Source: Patescibacteria group bacterium (GTDB lineage: Bacteria > Patescibacteriota > Minisyncoccia > Phycocordibacterales > UBA1006). From it: 39,083 nt of DNA. The DNA lies in NCBI GenBank assembly GCA_020428645.1, contig JAGQMN010000007.1, positions 1 through 39,083 on the forward strand, written 5' to 3'. The notes beneath the pieces were generated by a model that made no database searches, had not been told where the DNA came from, and saw only the letters and a program-made list of their open reading frames with translations. This document shows positions 38,217 through 39,083 of the stretch, one piece after another; the first letter of the stretch is position 1; each line of letters opens with the position of its first letter. The position numbers and the translations under genes were made by a program.

Positions 38217-38264
38217 ACGATGTATGTATTTTATCAAAAAACGGCCACAGACACCGCTTGCATT

Positions 38265-38308
38265 TGTAATACATTTGTGTTACAAATGTATTACATTACT
38301 AGGATAAT
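38265..38308 (+). promoter_or_regulatory. promoter with 31-base palindromic operator of the RHH regulator gene
   Basis: Perfect 14-bp arms at 38265-38278 and 38282-38295 (TGTAATACATTTGT and its complement) with a 3-base centre. The centre overlaps a -35 TTACAA (38280-38285), which is 17 bases from the -10 GATAAT (38303-38308). A protein bound here would block RNA polymerase. Confidence 0.7.
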
Positions 38309-38321
38309 CAACATCACTAAT

Positions 38322-38639
38322 ATGGCAAAAGATAAAACCATTAATTTAAGAGTTTCAAAAGAGCTCTACGAGAAGATCAAGAAAAAAGCGAGCGAAAATA
38401 GAGAAACCATTTCATCAACTACCAGACGATTTATTCAGGATAGCTGCGAAATTATCTCTGACCTTGCGGGCGAGGTATTGACTCCACGTGAAAAGGTGTT
38501 TGATTTCGAATACGATGGTAAAGCAGTATCCGATACCGCCTGTGCTCTGTGCGATAAGAAAATTAAGAGAGGGTCGAAAATTAAGATTCAAGAAACAAAC
38601 GCTGGTAAGAAACGTACCGTTTGTGGAAAGTGCGCGTAG
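38322..38639 (+). CDS. ribbon-helix-helix regulator with C-terminal zinc ribbon
   Basis: A 105-residue protein. Residues about 4-42 form a CopG/Arc-like ribbon-helix-helix domain (KTINLRVSKELYEKIKKKA, then a helix ending TRRFIQDSC). The C-terminal half has a zinc-ribbon pattern CALC ... CGKC (two CxxC pairs about 25 residues apart). RHH proteins bind palindromes as dimers of dimers and often repress their own gene; the 31-base palindrome directly upstream fits this. The next gene starts 4 bases after the stop, so the regulator and a UbiB-type kinase form an operon. Confidence 0.75.
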   Translation: MAKDKTINLRVSKELYEKIKKKASENRETISSTTRRFIQDSCEIISDLAGEVLTPREKVFDFEYDGKAVSDTACALCDKKIKRGSKIKIQETNAGKKRTVCGKCA

Positions 38640-38643
38640 CGGT

Positions 38644-39083
38644 ATGCGTCTGCTTGAACTGCTTTTTGTAGGTGTGAAGTTGTACCTCTACCGACTCGTT
38701 CACAACAGCAAAGAAAACTTTAACCAACGATTCGCTGTCAAATTGAGGTCGACTTTCGAGTCTCTTGGGCCCGTGTATACCAAACTTGGTCAGATGCTCA
38801 GTATGCGACCTGATTACATTGATGATGTGTACTGTCAGGAATTTGAACTGCTTCTCGATTCGGGAAGGCAGATACCACGAGAAAAAATGCGCAGGTATTT
38901 AAACCGTATTGCAAGCCCTTCTCAATTCAAACTCGTTCAATCTTTGGGTGATCCGATTGCGGTTGCCTCTATTTCACAGGTATACCAAGCAACTTTGCCA
39001 TCAGGTGAGGCGGTTGCGATAAAGGTTCTGCGTCCTGGAGTGACGCACATGGTAAAGCGCGATTTCAAAATTCTTCGTCTTTT
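38644..39083 (+). CDS. UbiB/ABC1-type atypical kinase, cut by the window end
   Basis: The first 146 residues are present. YTKLGQMLSMRPDYID (about 47-62) contains the KxGQ motif unique to UbiB/ADCK proteins. ASISQVYQATLPSGEAVAIK, then VLRPGV, contains the altered nucleotide loop (Ala-rich instead of Gly-rich) and the catalytic Lys. In bacteria these proteins support quinone or isoprenoid-lipid metabolism. No quinone genes are visible here, so the role is open. The ATG lies 4 bases after the RHH stop; the frame is open to the last base of the window. Confidence 0.85.
   Translation, partial: MRLLELLFVGVKLYLYRLVHNSKENFNQRFAVKLRSTFESLGPVYTKLGQMLSMRPDYIDDVYCQEFELLLDSGRQIPREKMRRYLNRIASPSQFKLVQSLGDPIAVASISQVYQATLPSGEAVAIKVLRPGVTHMVKRDFKILRL

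Overview
The window looks like a chromosomal segment of a Candidate Phyla Radiation (Patescibacteria) bacterium, most likely of the Parcubacteria group; that placement is inferred from gene content. The base composition is AT-rich. TGA is used as a stop (for example 4391-4393). Several core proteins are reduced: a trigger factor without its PPIase domain and a short YebC. The type IV secretion genes are of the PrgI/VirB4/VirB6 kind seen in single-membrane cells. The replication origin neighbourhood is present in the classical order rpmH-rnpA-yidC-jag on one side and dnaA-dnaN on the other.

Layout. 1-8059 is an accessory stretch of mostly single-gene units: S51 peptidase, TrmB-type regulator, cupin, hydroxyacid dehydrogenase, methyltransferase, UDG-like protein, HD phosphohydrolase, lycopene-cyclase-like membrane protein, a frame-disrupted P-loop kinase and two membrane proteins. 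Recurring hairpins fused to promoters separate many of them. 8093-10435 holds a small histidine-rich secreted protein, a flavin-type split-barrel protein, a histidine-rich anchored protein and a DoxX-like membrane protein. 10495-12652 (minus) carries HU, ClpP and trigger factor. 12730-27309 is a cell-envelope/type IV secretion locus: large exported proteins, VirB6-like channel protein, PrgI (VirB3-like), a VirB4 N-domain-like protein, an exported beta-rich protein, a pilin-like/NlpC-P60 fusion, a peptidoglycan-binding protein and the VirB4 ATPase. 27326-32728 is the origin block, ending with ruvC. Then come a class A penicillin-binding protein, YebC, a frameshifted Nudix hydrolase, a small metalloprotease, a DMT-type transporter, and a ribbon-helix-helix/zinc-ribbon regulator followed by a UbiB-type kinase cut by the window end.

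The most striking pattern is transcriptional. In 13 genes a TATACT or TATAAT hexamer lies exactly 6 bases before the ATG, and in six more sites the gap is 7. Since bacterial transcripts start about 6-8 bases after the -10 box, these mRNAs should be leaderless. Almost no Shine-Dalgarno sequence is visible anywhere, and this rule corrects many start codons. In the first 7.4 kb the same promoter is often fused to a TTCG- or TTCA-loop terminator hairpin, making a compact stop-and-restart element. Perfect DnaA boxes sit not only at dnaA but also in front of the HU gene and the VirB6-like gene, suggesting that replication state could feed into nucleoid and secretion gene expression.
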